Shown: positions 24,891-33,110 of the stretch, piece after piece | Numbering within the stretch: the stretch's first letter is position 1 | Layout: each line of letters opens with the position of its first letter | Origin: an uncultured Serinicoccus sp. | GTDB taxonomy: Bacteria; Actinomycetota; Actinomycetes; Actinomycetales; Dermatophilaceae | Assembly (NCBI RefSeq): GCF_947500995.1 | Contig: NZ_CANMUA010000004.1 | Span: forward strand, 186,001 to 250,000 | Length of the DNA stretch: 64,000 bases | Direction: 5' to 3' | Position numbers and translations under genes: made by a program | The notes under the pieces: generated by a model | What the model saw: the letters and a program-made list of their open reading frames with translations, nothing else | What the model was told of the DNA's origin: nothing | Database searches by the model: none

Positions 24891-26360
24891 TCACATGAGG
24901 GCAGCGGTGAGCCGGCAGACGTTGTCGACGTAGCGCTGGCGCCAGGGCCGGCCCTGCCACTCCTGCAGCGTCAGCACCCGGGACGCCTGCCGGTAGGCCT
25001 CGTCGTTCTCCTGCAGCCGGGCGACCAGGTCGCCACCGAAGGCGAGCAGCATGATCTCGTAGGTCAGCGCGAAGGAGCGGGAGTCCATGTTGCTGGAGCC
25101 GATGAGCGCGACCCGGTCGTCGATCGTGAGGTACTTGCCGTGCAGGACCGTGGGGGCCGGGTAGAGGTGGATGACGACACCGGCCTCGAGCAGCACCTGG
25201 TAGTAGGAGCGCTGGGCGTGGCCCACGAGGAACTGGTCGGCCTGCTCGCCCACGAAGAGCTCCACCCGCACCCCGCGGTAGACCGCACTGGTGATCGCCG
25301 CCAGCAGGGCCTCGTCCGGCACGAAGTACGGGCTGGTGATGGCGATGCGCTCACGGGCCAGGTGGACCAGGGCCACGAACTGCCGCCAGTTGGGCTCGGT
25401 GGGGAAGCCCGGCCCGGAGGGCACCAGCTGCATGGCGTGGGCCGCGCCGCCCGGCACGACGTCCGGCTGGCCCGGCAGGTAGCGCTCCCGGTCGAGGGTG
25501 AGGTTCTCCGAGGTCTCGGTGAACCAGTCGGTCGCGAAGACCGCCATCACCTGCGCCACGATGTCCCCGCTGACCTGGACCGACACGTCGCTCCAGGCGC
25601 GGCCCATCCGGGCGTTCTTCTCGCTGCCGTACGCCGGGTCGATGAGGTTGTGCGAGCCGACGAACGCGACCCGGCCGTCGACCACCAGCAGCTTGCGGTG
25701 GTTGCGCAGGTCCGGTCGCTGCCACTGCCCCTGCAGCGGCCGCAGGGGCATCATGAGGTGCCAGACGATGCCGGCGGCGCTCATCCGCGGACCCAGCTCC
25801 TTGCGGCCGGGGTACTTGCGCGAGCCCAGGTGGTCCAGCAGCAACCGGACCTCGACCCCGCGACCCGCAGCGCGCTCCAGGGCGGAGAAGAAGATGTCGG
25901 TGCTCTCGTCCCACGCGACGATGTAGAACTCGACGACGACGAAGTCCTCGGCCTCGTCGACCGCGGCCGCCATCGCCGCGAAGAAGTCGGCGGTGTCCGG
26001 GTAGACGCCCTCGCACGAACCGCTCACGCAGGAGAGGCCGGTGAGCCGCCGGTTCATCCGCAGGACGGAGGCGAGGTCGTCATCGGGCTGGATCTGCGGC
26101 AGGTCGGGCAGGGTGTCGGCGTGCGCGGCGAGCAGCTCGTTGGCCCGGCTCTGGATCTCGTGCCGGCGCCCGGAGACGAACTTGCTGCCGATGAGGAAGT
26201 AGAGCGGGAAGCCCAGCACCGGGATGAAGAGGATGAGCAGCAGCCACGCCGAGGACGAACCGGGTCGCCGGTTCTCCGGCACCGTGCCGATGGCCCAGAT
26301 CTTCAGCCCGTACTCGACGACGAGCAGCAGGGCGTAGATCGTCGCGGTCCGCCCGTCCAT
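24891..26360 (-). CDS. cls: Cardiolipin synthase (phospholipase D family)
   Basis: This 489-residue protein has two N-terminal transmembrane helices (about 8-25 and 38-57) and two HKD motifs: H221/K223/D228 in HRKLLVVDG and H407/K409/D414 in HGKYLTIDD. It fits bacterial Cls, which condenses two phosphatidylglycerols to cardiolipin in the membrane. Its length is typical. TAGACT lies 6 bases before the ATG. It is nine bases downstream of the YihY gene's stop codon. Confidence 0.9.
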   Translation of the reverse strand: MDGRTATIYALLLVVEYGLKIWAIGTVPENRRPGSSSAWLLLILFIPVLGFPLYFLIGSKFVSGRRHEIQSRANELLAAHADTLPDLPQIQPDDDLASVLRMNRRLTGLSCVSGSCEGVYPDTADFFAAMAAAVDEAEDFVVVEFYIVAWDESTDIFFSALERAAGRGVEVRLLLDHLGSRKYPGRKELGPRMSAAGIVWHLMMPLRPLQGQWQRPDLRNHRKLLVVDGRVAFVGSHNLIDPAYGSEKNARMGRAWSDVSVQVSGDIVAQVMAVFATDWFTETSENLTLDRERYLPGQPDVVPGGAAHAMQLVPSGPGFPTEPNWRQFVALVHLARERIAITSPYFVPDEALLAAITSAVYRGVRVELFVGEQADQFLVGHAQRSYYQVLLEAGVVIHLYPAPTVLHGKYLTIDDRVALIGSSNMDSRSFALTYEIMLLAFGGDLVARLQENDEAYRQASRVLTLQEWQGRPWRQRYVDNVCRLTAALM

Positions 26361-26369
26361 GGCCGGAGT

Positions 26370-27461
26370 CTAGGGTGCGGCGGGGTCCTCGCGCTGCTGC
26401 GTGCTCGGCGGGTCCGCGGGGGCTCCCACCTCGGCCGCGTCGCCGGCGACGCCGTTGTGGGGGATGAGCGTGCCGGTGACCTCGTGGTGCGGCCAGTCCA
26501 GGGTGTACGGCACCGTCTGGGTCACGTAGTTCGGGGTCTCCCGCGCATGCACCTCGGTGGGGACGACCGGCAGGTTGGTGTGCGGGGGGTTGGCGGTCCA
26601 GGCCGCGGTGAACATCACCCACCGCAGGCCCAGGTTGATCCACACGATGAGCGTGACCAGGACCGCGAAGGAGGCGAAGACCGGGTTGTCCCAGGCACCG
26701 ATGACCTGCGTGCCGGCCAGCCGCAGCAGCCCCCACCCGGCGGCCCCGAGCAGCGCGCCCTTCCACCAGTCGGGGGAGGGCATCCGCACCTTGGCCGTGA
26801 CCCGGAAGAGCAGGTAGAAGACGACCGCGTCCACGATGAAGGCGGCGACGACGGCCGCCAGCCGGATGAGCAGGCCGCTGGTGCCCCGGCTCACCTCGAG
26901 CTCGCCGAGCACCGCCCGGGCCAGCACGTTGGACCCGCTGAGCAGCGCCGAGGAGAGCAGCACCGCGAGGCTGAGCAGCAGGATGCCGACGGCGTCCCAG
27001 CCCTTGCCCCGGAAGGGGCGCATCGGCGCCCCGGTGAGCCCGAACATCGACCGGATGCTGTTGCGCAGCCCGGTCATGACGTTCGTGGCCGTCCACAGCA
27101 GGACCGGGATCGACACGAGCGTGGCCAGGGTGAGCGAGCGCTCGAGGACGAGTAGGTCGGGGTCGACGATGCCGCCGTTGCTGCCGTCGTCCACCAGCCC
27201 CGGGAAGGCGGTGTTGATCGCGCGGACCACCCGGTCGAAGAGCTCGGGTTGGCGGCCCAGGACCGCGCGGAACCCGTTGACCCCGATCGTCATGAGCGCG
27301 ACGAGGGAGACCAGGGCCGAGATGGTGACACCCCCGGCCGACAGGTTGCCGCGCACCAGCAGGTAGCGCACGAAGGCCCGCACCGGTCGCGAGGTGTCCA
27401 CCCGGTGGATGGCGCGCCAGAAGAGGTTGCGCTCGACCCCGTCCTCCTGGACCTCCGCCAC
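26370..27461 (-). CDS. YihY/UPF0761 family inner membrane protein
   Basis: This 363-residue protein has six hydrophobic helices and the YihY features NLFWRAIHRVDTSR-like N-terminus, GLRNSIRSMFGL and the DWWKGALLGAAGWGLLR segment. These proteins were once misnamed RNase BN; their role is unknown. The GTG at 27461 was chosen because a strong AAGGAGG ribosome site lies 7 bases upstream. The C-terminal 90 residues after the last helix are a polar extension. A perfect CGGTATACCG palindrome lies upstream at 27505-27514. Confidence 0.82.
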   Translation of the reverse strand: MAEVQEDGVERNLFWRAIHRVDTSRPVRAFVRYLLVRGNLSAGGVTISALVSLVALMTIGVNGFRAVLGRQPELFDRVVRAINTAFPGLVDDGSNGGIVDPDLLVLERSLTLATLVSIPVLLWTATNVMTGLRNSIRSMFGLTGAPMRPFRGKGWDAVGILLLSLAVLLSSALLSGSNVLARAVLGELEVSRGTSGLLIRLAAVVAAFIVDAVVFYLLFRVTAKVRMPSPDWWKGALLGAAGWGLLRLAGTQVIGAWDNPVFASFAVLVTLIVWINLGLRWVMFTAAWTANPPHTNLPVVPTEVHARETPNYVTQTVPYTLDWPHHEVTGTLIPHNGVAGDAAEVGAPADPPSTQQREDPAAP

Positions 27462-27608
27462 CCGTCGTCCTCCTTCGCTGAGCGACCGCACCTGCGGCAC
27501 CACACGGTATACCGCACCGCGGGCGGCGCCGCGCCCGTTCCGGTCCGCGTCGGGCACCGCGGGCGCGTCGTGGTGGACAGCGCGTGACGCCGGGGGTCGA
27601 ATGGGGGC

Positions 27609-28019
27609 ATGGACGCAGCGGCACCTGACCAGCGGGCGGCCGAGCCGTGCCGGCGCATCGAGGACGGCTCGCTGCAGGCGGCCGACCCCACGCCCGGGAT
27701 GAGCCGGCGGGTGGCCGAGCACGCGGGCGGCATGTGGACCGGGACCGTCGACACCGAGCCGGGGGCGGTGACCGGCTGGCACCACCACGGCGAGCACGAG
27801 ACGACCCTCTACATCGTCTCCGGCAGGTTCCGGCTGGAGTCCGGGCCTGGTGGCGGCGACGTCGTCGAGGCCGGTCCCGGAGACTTCGTGCGGGTGCCGG
27901 CCGGCGCCGTGCACCGGGAGTCCAACCCCGGGGACGAGAGCTCCCGGGCGGTGATCGTGCGCTGCGGCAGCGGTGCGCCCACGGTCAACGTGGACGGCCC
28001 GGCCACCGCCGCGGACTGA
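27609..28019 (+). CDS. Cupin domain protein
   Basis: This 136-residue single-domain cupin has motif 1 GWHHHGEHETTLYIVSGRF and motif 2 PGDFVRVPAGAVHRESNP, supplying the three His and one Glu of a metal site. Its reaction is unknown; small cupins of this type include dioxygenases, isomerases and sensors. The N-terminal 30 residues (DAAAPDQRAAEPCRRIEDGS) are polar and may be flexible. It is divergent from the YihY gene and is followed at 101 bp by the unknown gene near dif. Confidence 0.8.
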   Translation: MDAAAPDQRAAEPCRRIEDGSLQAADPTPGMSRRVAEHAGGMWTGTVDTEPGAVTGWHHHGEHETTLYIVSGRFRLESGPGGGDVVEAGPGDFVRVPAGAVHRESNPGDESSRAVIVRCGSGAPTVNVDGPATAAD

Positions 28020-28120
28020 GACCGAGAACCCGATCCGACTGGACCTGCGACCCGAGGACGGTCTCGTTAGGATCAGGTGAAGGCGCGAGCGAGCACAGCG
28101 CAGAGAGCGAGCGTGAGCTG

Positions 28121-28576
28121 ATGATCTTTGGACGACGTTCGAACGAGGAGTCCGGGCCGACACCGGCGGAGCTGGAGCTGGCCCGCACCCAGTACCTGCT
28201 GCGGACGGCCAAGGAACCCTTGCTCAGCCAAGTCGTCGTGGATGTACTCGGCACCCTCAGGCCCGAGGTCCGCGAGGAGTGGCGTGCCGGTCTGTACGAG
28301 CAGGGGCTGGCCGTCGAGCCGCTGACCGCGGAGGCCCTGGTGGAGATGGTCACGGGTCGGGACGAGGCGCGGAAGGCGCTGGGGCGCTCCGCCACGGCAG
28401 CGGTGGCCGATGTGGTCGCGGGTCTGATCTCGGCGTCACCCGGATTCCGAGGGTTCGCGAGCTCGCCGGAGGCCCGAGAGATCGGTGTGCCGGACCCGGA
28501 CAGGCAGATCGCCCGGCAACGTCCACGAGCGGAGCCGCCCTACCTGCCAGGGACGACGGCCGGCACCCGACGTTGA
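28121..28576 (+). CDS. Hypothetical protein beside the dif site
   Basis: I do not recognise this 151-residue protein. It starts MIFGRRSNEESG, has a helical, Leu/Val/Glu-rich middle (TPAELELARTQYLLRTAKEP onward) that may be a small helical bundle, and a Pro/Arg-rich tail. No membrane segment or signal peptide is seen. A TAGGAT box lies about 50 bases upstream. It ends 31 bases before dif and is less G+C-rich than its neighbours, so recent acquisition near the terminus is possible but not shown. Confidence 0.55.
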   Translation: MIFGRRSNEESGPTPAELELARTQYLLRTAKEPLLSQVVVDVLGTLRPEVREEWRAGLYEQGLAVEPLTAEALVEMVTGRDEARKALGRSATAAVADVVAGLISASPGFRGFASSPEAREIGVPDPDRQIARQRPRAEPPYLPGTTAGTRR

Positions 28577-28606
28577 ATCGCGAGCGGGGCGCTGACGGGA
28601 TCGGAT

Positions 28607-28634
28607 CACGCCGATAAGGCACATTATGTCAAGT
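28607..28634 (+). other. dif: Chromosome dimer resolution site dif (XerC/XerD)
   Basis: The 28 bases consist of a left arm CACGCCGATAA (28607-28617), a 6-bp centre GGCACA (28618-28623) and a right arm TTATGTCAAGT (28624-28634). From memory, the actinobacterial dif consensus is TTSRCCGATAA, TVNACA, TTATGTCAAGT. The right arm matches 11 of 11 and the left arm 9 of 11; the centre differs only at its first base. The site lies between genes in a locally A+T-rich spot. The GGGGGAG strand switch falls between 26778 and 29546 and so brackets it. Confidence 0.88.
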
Positions 28635-28665
28635 AACAGTCACGGCCCGTCGCCCGACAGGGCCC

Positions 28666-29589
28666 TCACCCCTCCCGGCGGTGCCGGTCGACGAGCTCGG
28701 CGGCGTCGACCTCGCCCATCCCCCGGACGACGCGCAGCGCCGCGTCCTCGGTCCAGGGCTCGTGGACCGGCCGGGTCTGGTCGCTGACCCGCAGGTGACT
28801 GTCACCCAGGTCACGCACCACGACCCAGTGGTCGCCGTCCGGCTGCCGGTAGACGCCGATGCCGTCCCCGAGGTCGACGCACGGCCGCAGGTCGAGGGCT
28901 GCGCACGCGCCGCCCCCGGGACGGATGCCGACGTCGAGGCACCCGGCCCCGTCCGGCTCGACCCGGGCCAGCGTGTAGCGCACCGTCCCGCCGGAGGCCG
29001 TCAGCGTGGCCAGGCGCACGTCCTCGGTGTCCGGTGGCGCGACGAGGGTCACGCCCACCGCCTCCAGCCCGGCGATCTCCTGGGCGCGCTCGCGTCCCTC
29101 GAGCGACCACCAGGAGCCGGCCAGCAGGGCGAGCGCCAGCCCCAGGACCACCACGCCCCGCACCCAGGACCAACCCCCGGCGGTGAGGGCCGCGGCCGCC
29201 GGCGGCCCGGGACGGACCGCCGTCAGACCGGCCAGGACCGGCGCCAGGACGGCCAGCGCGAGGCCGAGCGGCTGCGCGAGCGTCCCGGCCAGCGCCGCGA
29301 CCCCGACGAGGACCAGCGTCGTGGGCAGCCACCACCAGCGCATGGTGCGCCGGCACAGCACGGCCGCCGCCAGGGCCCCGACGAGCCCGCCCAGCAGGGC
29401 CCCGCCCAGAGGGGGGCCCAGGCACTCCAGCCCGCCCTCGCACGGAAGCGCCGCACCGACCGCCAGCCCGGCCGTGCCCAGGAGCAGGACGAGCAGGAAC
29501 CACGCGGCGAGGGCCCGCAGCAGAGCCGCCGGGCGGACCCGGCCGCTCCCCCGACCCCGGCGCCCGGCGTGGCCCCCGCGCCGGGTCAC
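28666..29589 (-). CDS. Multi-pass membrane protein with C-terminal extracytoplasmic domain
   Basis: I do not recognise this 307-residue protein. It has an N-terminal Arg/Gly-rich cytoplasmic segment, about five transmembrane helices (27-185) and a C-terminal soluble part (about 190-305) with three cysteines (CLDVGI, CAALDL, CVDLGD) and an IGVYRQPDGDHWVVVRDLGDSH strand region. The GTG at 29589 overlaps the stop of the hydrolase gene (GTGA), so they are co-translated. dif lies 31 bases beyond its stop codon. Function unknown. Confidence 0.55.
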   Translation of the reverse strand: MTRRGGHAGRRGRGSGRVRPAALLRALAAWFLLVLLLGTAGLAVGAALPCEGGLECLGPPLGGALLGGLVGALAAAVLCRRTMRWWWLPTTLVLVGVAALAGTLAQPLGLALAVLAPVLAGLTAVRPGPPAAAALTAGGWSWVRGVVVLGLALALLAGSWWSLEGRERAQEIAGLEAVGVTLVAPPDTEDVRLATLTASGGTVRYTLARVEPDGAGCLDVGIRPGGGACAALDLRPCVDLGDGIGVYRQPDGDHWVVVRDLGDSHLRVSDQTRPVHEPWTEDAALRVVRGMGEVDAAELVDRHRREG

Positions 29590-30296
29590 CGGTCGGCGCG
29601 AGCGGCCTCGTCCAGCAGGTCCGCGAGCTCGGCCGGCCGTGACCACATGGGCCAGTGGCCGGTGGGCAGGTCGACGTAGGTCAGCGCACGGTAGTCCGGC
29701 AGCGCCTTGAGGAAGCTCACGCCCTGCTCGGCGTAGGACCGGAAGTCGCTGGCCGGGAAGGACGTGCAGACGACCGTCCCGGGGACGTCGTGGCGGGCGT
29801 CGTCGGTCAGCCGCACCGGCGTGCTCACCACGAGGCCGGGCTCGGGCACGGCCCGCTCCCGGAAGGTCGCGAGCTGCTCGTCGGTGAGGTCTCGCATCGA
29901 CCCGCCGGCGAGCTCGTCCTCCCAGCGGTCGTCCAGGAGGAGCACGTCGGCGGAGAAGTCGGCGTCCATGGCCGTGCCGTCCGCAGACGGTGCCGTGTCC
30001 ACCCAGACCATGTGGTCGACGAGGTCGGGCCGCTGGTCCAGGACCAGCGTGCCGGGGATGGCCGCGCCGCTGTGCACGGCGAGCACCCGCCGGTCCGCCG
30101 ACGGGTCGAGCGCCGCGACGACGGCGTCGGCCTGGTCCTGCGGGGTCACCACCGCGCGGTTCGGGTCGTCGGGTCCCTGCCCGGGCAGGGTGAGCGCGTC
30201 CACGGCATACCCCCGCGGCGCGAGCGAGCGGGCGACCTCCTCCCACGCCCACTCCCCCAACCAGAACCCCGGCACCAGCACGATCTGTGTCCTCAT
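29586..30296 (-). CDS. Alpha/beta-hydrolase
   Basis: This 236-residue protein has the alpha/beta-hydrolase start IVLVPGFWLGEWAW, a nucleophile elbow LAVHSGAAIPG with the candidate serine, and a C-terminal GHWPMWSRP carrying the histidine. The elbow is A-V-H-S-G rather than the standard G-x-S-x-G. It resembles esterases of the EstA/salicylate esterase-like type; substrate unknown. The ATG at 30296 was preferred over the GTG at 30326. It is divergent from the HIT gene and translationally coupled to the membrane protein downstream. Confidence 0.78.
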   Translation of the reverse strand: MRTQIVLVPGFWLGEWAWEEVARSLAPRGYAVDALTLPGQGPDDPNRAVVTPQDQADAVVAALDPSADRRVLAVHSGAAIPGTLVLDQRPDLVDHMVWVDTAPSADGTAMDADFSADVLLLDDRWEDELAGGSMRDLTDEQLATFRERAVPEPGLVVSTPVRLTDDARHDVPGTVVCTSFPASDFRSYAEQGVSFLKALPDYRALTYVDLPTGHWPMWSRPAELADLLDEAARADR

Positions 30297-30354
30297 GGCA
30301 CCGAGTATGCCGCGCCCCCCGGACATCGGCCGTCCGCGACCCTAGGGTGGTGCC

Positions 30355-30753
30355 ATGAGCACGATCTTCACCAGGATCATCGAGGGCGAGATCCCCGGGC
30401 ACGTCGTGTGGACCGACGAGGTCTGCGCCGTCTTCCTCGACATCGAGCCGCTCACGCCCGGGCACGCGCTCGTCGTGCCCCGGGCGGAGGTCGACCACTG
30501 GGTCGACCTGCCGGAGGACACCACCGCCCACCTCATGCAGGTCGCGGCCCGGGTCGGCCGCGCCCAGCTCACGGTCTTCCGGGCCGCCCGGGTGGGGGTC
30601 ATCGTCCAGGGTTTCGAGGTCCCGCACGCCCACGTGCACGTCTTCCCCACCTCCGACCCCGCCGACTTCGACCTGGGCCGCAAGGGCCCACGGGACCAGG
30701 ACGACCTGGCCGCCGACGCGGCGGCGCTCCGCGAGGCGCTGGCCCGCCGGTGA
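30355..30753 (+). CDS. HIT family hydrolase
   Basis: This 132-residue protein has the histidine triad H91-A-H93-V-H95-V and the N-terminal TIFTRIIEGEIPGHVVW of the HINT/Fhit branch. Such proteins hydrolyse nucleoside phosphoramidates or dinucleotides. TAGGGT lies 6 bases before the ATG. Its stop overlaps the GTG of the DoxX-like gene, so the two are co-translated. Confidence 0.9.
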   Translation: MSTIFTRIIEGEIPGHVVWTDEVCAVFLDIEPLTPGHALVVPRAEVDHWVDLPEDTTAHLMQVAARVGRAQLTVFRAARVGVIVQGFEVPHAHVHVFPTSDPADFDLGRKGPRDQDDLAADAAALREALARR

Positions 30754-31259
30754 CACAGCCCGAGGACGGCGGGGACTTCCACCGTGAGGTGGACGACCCC
30801 TGGGACGAGGAGTATGCCTTCACCGGTCCGGTGGAGGCGCACGGGCGGGGACTGGACTTCGGTCTGCTGCTGCTGCGGCTGGCGGTCCTGCCCCTCGTCG
30901 TCCAGGGTGCCCGAGCGGCGACCGACATGTCGGCCTTCACCGCCCAGGTGTCGGGGACGACGCTCGGCTCGGCGGCACCCGACGTCGTCGCCTGGGGGGT
31001 CATGGTCGGCCTCGTCGCGCTGCCGGTCCTCGTCGCGGTCGGCCTGTTCACCCGCCCGGCCGGCTTCCTGCTGGCGGCGCTCATGGCCTCCGTCTGGTCG
31101 GTGGCCGTCTTCCTCGGTGAGGGCGACACGCTGCTCGTCGGCGCCGGCGGGCTCACCACCCAGAGCGCCCTGCTGCTGCTGGGGATCACCCTTCCGCTGG
31201 CCTTCACGGGGGCAGGTCGGCTGTCGGTGGACAGCCTGCGCACCGCGGGACGTCCCTGA
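30750..31259 (+). CDS. DoxX-like four-helix membrane protein
   Basis: This 169-residue protein starts with an acidic segment (about 1-35), then four transmembrane helices from LLLLRLAVLPLVVQGARA, with VGLFTRPAGFLLAALMASVW and GLTTQSALLLLGITLPLAF typical of DoxX. In actinobacteria DoxX can act with a thioredoxin-like protein and superoxide dismutase in membrane redox defence; no such partner is seen here. The GTG overlaps the HIT stop (GTGA). Confidence 0.75.
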   Translation: MTQPEDGGDFHREVDDPWDEEYAFTGPVEAHGRGLDFGLLLLRLAVLPLVVQGARAATDMSAFTAQVSGTTLGSAAPDVVAWGVMVGLVALPVLVAVGLFTRPAGFLLAALMASVWSVAVFLGEGDTLLVGAGGLTTQSALLLLGITLPLAFTGAGRLSVDSLRTAGRP

Positions 31260-31301
31260 GCGGGCCTCCCCCGTCCAGCGGCCGCCCGTAGGCTGACGCC
31301 C

Positions 31302-32462
31302 GTGCAGTGCGACTACTTCGACGCGGGGGTCTGCCGCTCCTGCACGCTCATGGGCGAGCCCTACCCGGCCCAGCTGGCCGCGAAGCAGTCCTCGGTGGCC
31401 ACCACCCTGGTGCCCTGGGTCTCCCCCGGCGCGTGGTCCGCGCCGGCCCCGAGCCCCGAGTCCGGGTTCCGCAACAAGGCCAAGCTGGTCGTCGCGGGCC
31501 GCAGGGGCACCCCCACCGTCGGCATCCTGGACCGGGCGGGTCGGGGCGTGGACCTGCGCGGGTGCGGCCTCTACGAGCCGGGCCTGCGCACCGCCGTCCT
31601 GGACCTGGCCGAGCGGCTGCCGGCCTCCGGCCTGACCCCCTACGACGTGCCCACCCGCCAGGGCGAGCTCAAGCACGTCCTGCTGACCCACTCCCCCGCC
31701 GGCGAGCTCATGGCCCGCTTCGTGCTGCGCTCCCCCGGTCAGCGCCGCCGGGTCGTCGAGCTCGTCGACGACCTGCGCGCCGGCGCCGGCGGGGCGGGTC
31801 CGCAGGTCCGGGTGGCGAGCCTCAACCTGCAGCCGGAGCACAAGGCCGTGCTCGAGGGCGAGGCGGAGGAGGTGCTGACACCCCAGCGGACGCTCCCGGT
31901 GCAGGTCGCCGGTCTCACCCTGCACCTCGGCACCCGCAGCTTCTTCCAGACCAACACGAGCGTCGCCGCCGAGCTCTACCGGCAGGTAGCCGCCTGGGTC
32001 GACGAGCTCGACCCAGGGCGTCTGTGGGACCTCTACTGCGGCGTCGGCGGGTTCGCGCTGCACACCTCGGCGCCGGGCCGCGAGGTCGTCGGGGTCGAGC
32101 GCTCCGCGGAGGCCGTCCGCAGCGCGCTCCGCAGCCGGGAGGACCCTGCCCTGCGGGGTCGCACCGCCGGCACCACCTTCGTGGCCGGTGACGCGACCGC
32201 CTACGCCCGCAGCGCCCGCCCGGCCGACCGGCCCGACGTGCTCGTGGTCAACCCGCCGCGGCGGGGCGTCGGCGCCGAGCTGGCCGACTGGGTGGAGACC
32301 TCCGGCGTGCCGCACGTGGTGTACTCCAGCTGCGCCGCGAGCAGCCTGGCACGCGACCTCGCCCGGATGCCGTCCTATGCGGTCCGGCACGCGCGACTGT
32401 TCGACATGTTCCCGCAGACGGGTCATCACGAGGTCGCGCTGCTGCTCGACCGGCGCGCCTGA
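31302..32462 (+). CDS. rlmC: 23S rRNA (uracil(747)-C(5))-methyltransferase RlmC-type
   Basis: This 386-residue SAM enzyme has four cysteines C3, C11, C14 and C88 at the spacing that binds the 4Fe-4S cluster in RlmC/RumB. It also has DLYCGVGG at 243-250, NPPRRG at 317-322 and the catalytic C344 in YSSC. It methylates U747-equivalent uridine in 23S rRNA; the exact target in actinobacteria is less certain. There is no N-terminal TRAM domain, as in RlmC. The GTG follows TAGGCT by 7 bases. Confidence 0.88.
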   Translation: MQCDYFDAGVCRSCTLMGEPYPAQLAAKQSSVATTLVPWVSPGAWSAPAPSPESGFRNKAKLVVAGRRGTPTVGILDRAGRGVDLRGCGLYEPGLRTAVLDLAERLPASGLTPYDVPTRQGELKHVLLTHSPAGELMARFVLRSPGQRRRVVELVDDLRAGAGGAGPQVRVASLNLQPEHKAVLEGEAEEVLTPQRTLPVQVAGLTLHLGTRSFFQTNTSVAAELYRQVAAWVDELDPGRLWDLYCGVGGFALHTSAPGREVVGVERSAEAVRSALRSREDPALRGRTAGTTFVAGDATAYARSARPADRPDVLVVNPPRRGVGAELADWVETSGVPHVVYSSCAASSLARDLARMPSYAVRHARLFDMFPQTGHHEVALLLDRRA

Positions 32463-32547
32463 GGGCGCCGCGGTCGCGGTCGCCGCGCCGGGCTCTGCCA
32501 TGATGGAGGCCCCGCGACATCCCCGACGACGAGGAAGTGCCAGACCG

Positions 32548-32874
32548 ATGCCGAACACCTTTGAGGCCGTCCCCTCCGCCGGCCACGAGCGCAGCACGGC
32601 CTTCCTGGCGGTGGAGCAGCCCGAGCAGCGGCTCGAGGACTACATGGAGCGCTCGCAGATGCACCGCGGCTCGCTGCGGGAGCAGGACGGCTACACCGTC
32701 CCCTTCCGTGACGGCGGGCAGGTCCGCATCACGGTGCGCGAGGAGGAGGCGGAGTCGGCCGGGCTGCTGTTCGAGGTCGACGCCCCCACCGAGGAGCGGC
32801 GGACCTACATCGAGGGCGAGGTCGAGAACGAGCTCGGCGACGGGGCCGACAGCCTCACCTGGGAACGCGACTGA
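32548..32874 (+). CDS. Hypothetical small acidic protein
   Basis: I do not recognise this 108-residue acidic protein. It has no membrane segment. Visible parts are STAFLAVEQPEQRLEDYMER, a beta-rich GYTVPFRDGGQVRITVREEE and an acidic ending ENELGDGADSLTWERD. The ATG at 32548 is supported by the codon pattern and a weak GAGGAAG site upstream. A large hairpin follows 44 bases after the stop. Confidence 0.55.
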   Translation: MPNTFEAVPSAGHERSTAFLAVEQPEQRLEDYMERSQMHRGSLREQDGYTVPFRDGGQVRITVREEEAESAGLLFEVDAPTEERRTYIEGEVENELGDGADSLTWERD

Positions 32875-32918
32875 GCCTCAGGCGCCACCTCGACGGCGTG
32901 GCGCGTTACCAGGACCGA

Positions 32919-32985
32919 CCCTGAGCTTCTGGACAGACGTTTCTGGGGAGCGGGCCCCAGAAGGCGATGTCCAGAAGCCTCAGGG
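32919..32985. terminator. 67-nt two-tier hairpin between convergent genes
   Basis: Outer arms 32919-32935 and 32968-32985 pair over 17 bases with a single bulged base (centre CTTCTGGACA/TGTCCAGAAG). Inner arms TTCTGGGG (32941-32948) and CCCCAGAA (32955-32962) are perfect around a 6-base loop. A symmetric 5x5 internal loop separates the tiers. The site lies between the acidic-protein gene and the convergent rhodanese gene, so termination is plausible, but its size is unusual. Confidence 0.6.
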
Positions 32986-33110
32986 GCGGTCGAACCCGTC
33001 CTCGGCGTGCCCCTGCAGGTAGAGCGCGGCGGTGAGGTCCCCGTGGTCGACCCGGCCCGGCACCCTGCCGGGCCACGGCGGGGCTTCCCCGTCCGCCGGC
33101 CCCGGCCCGC

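Noticed and set aside
27505-27514. CGGTATACCG palindrome upstream of the YihY gene as an operator
   Set aside because: Single copy, no matching dyad elsewhere and no regulator nearby; kept only as a note in the gene entry.
28577-28665. Integrated element or phage at dif
   Set aside because: No second dif arm, integrase or phage gene is visible around the site.
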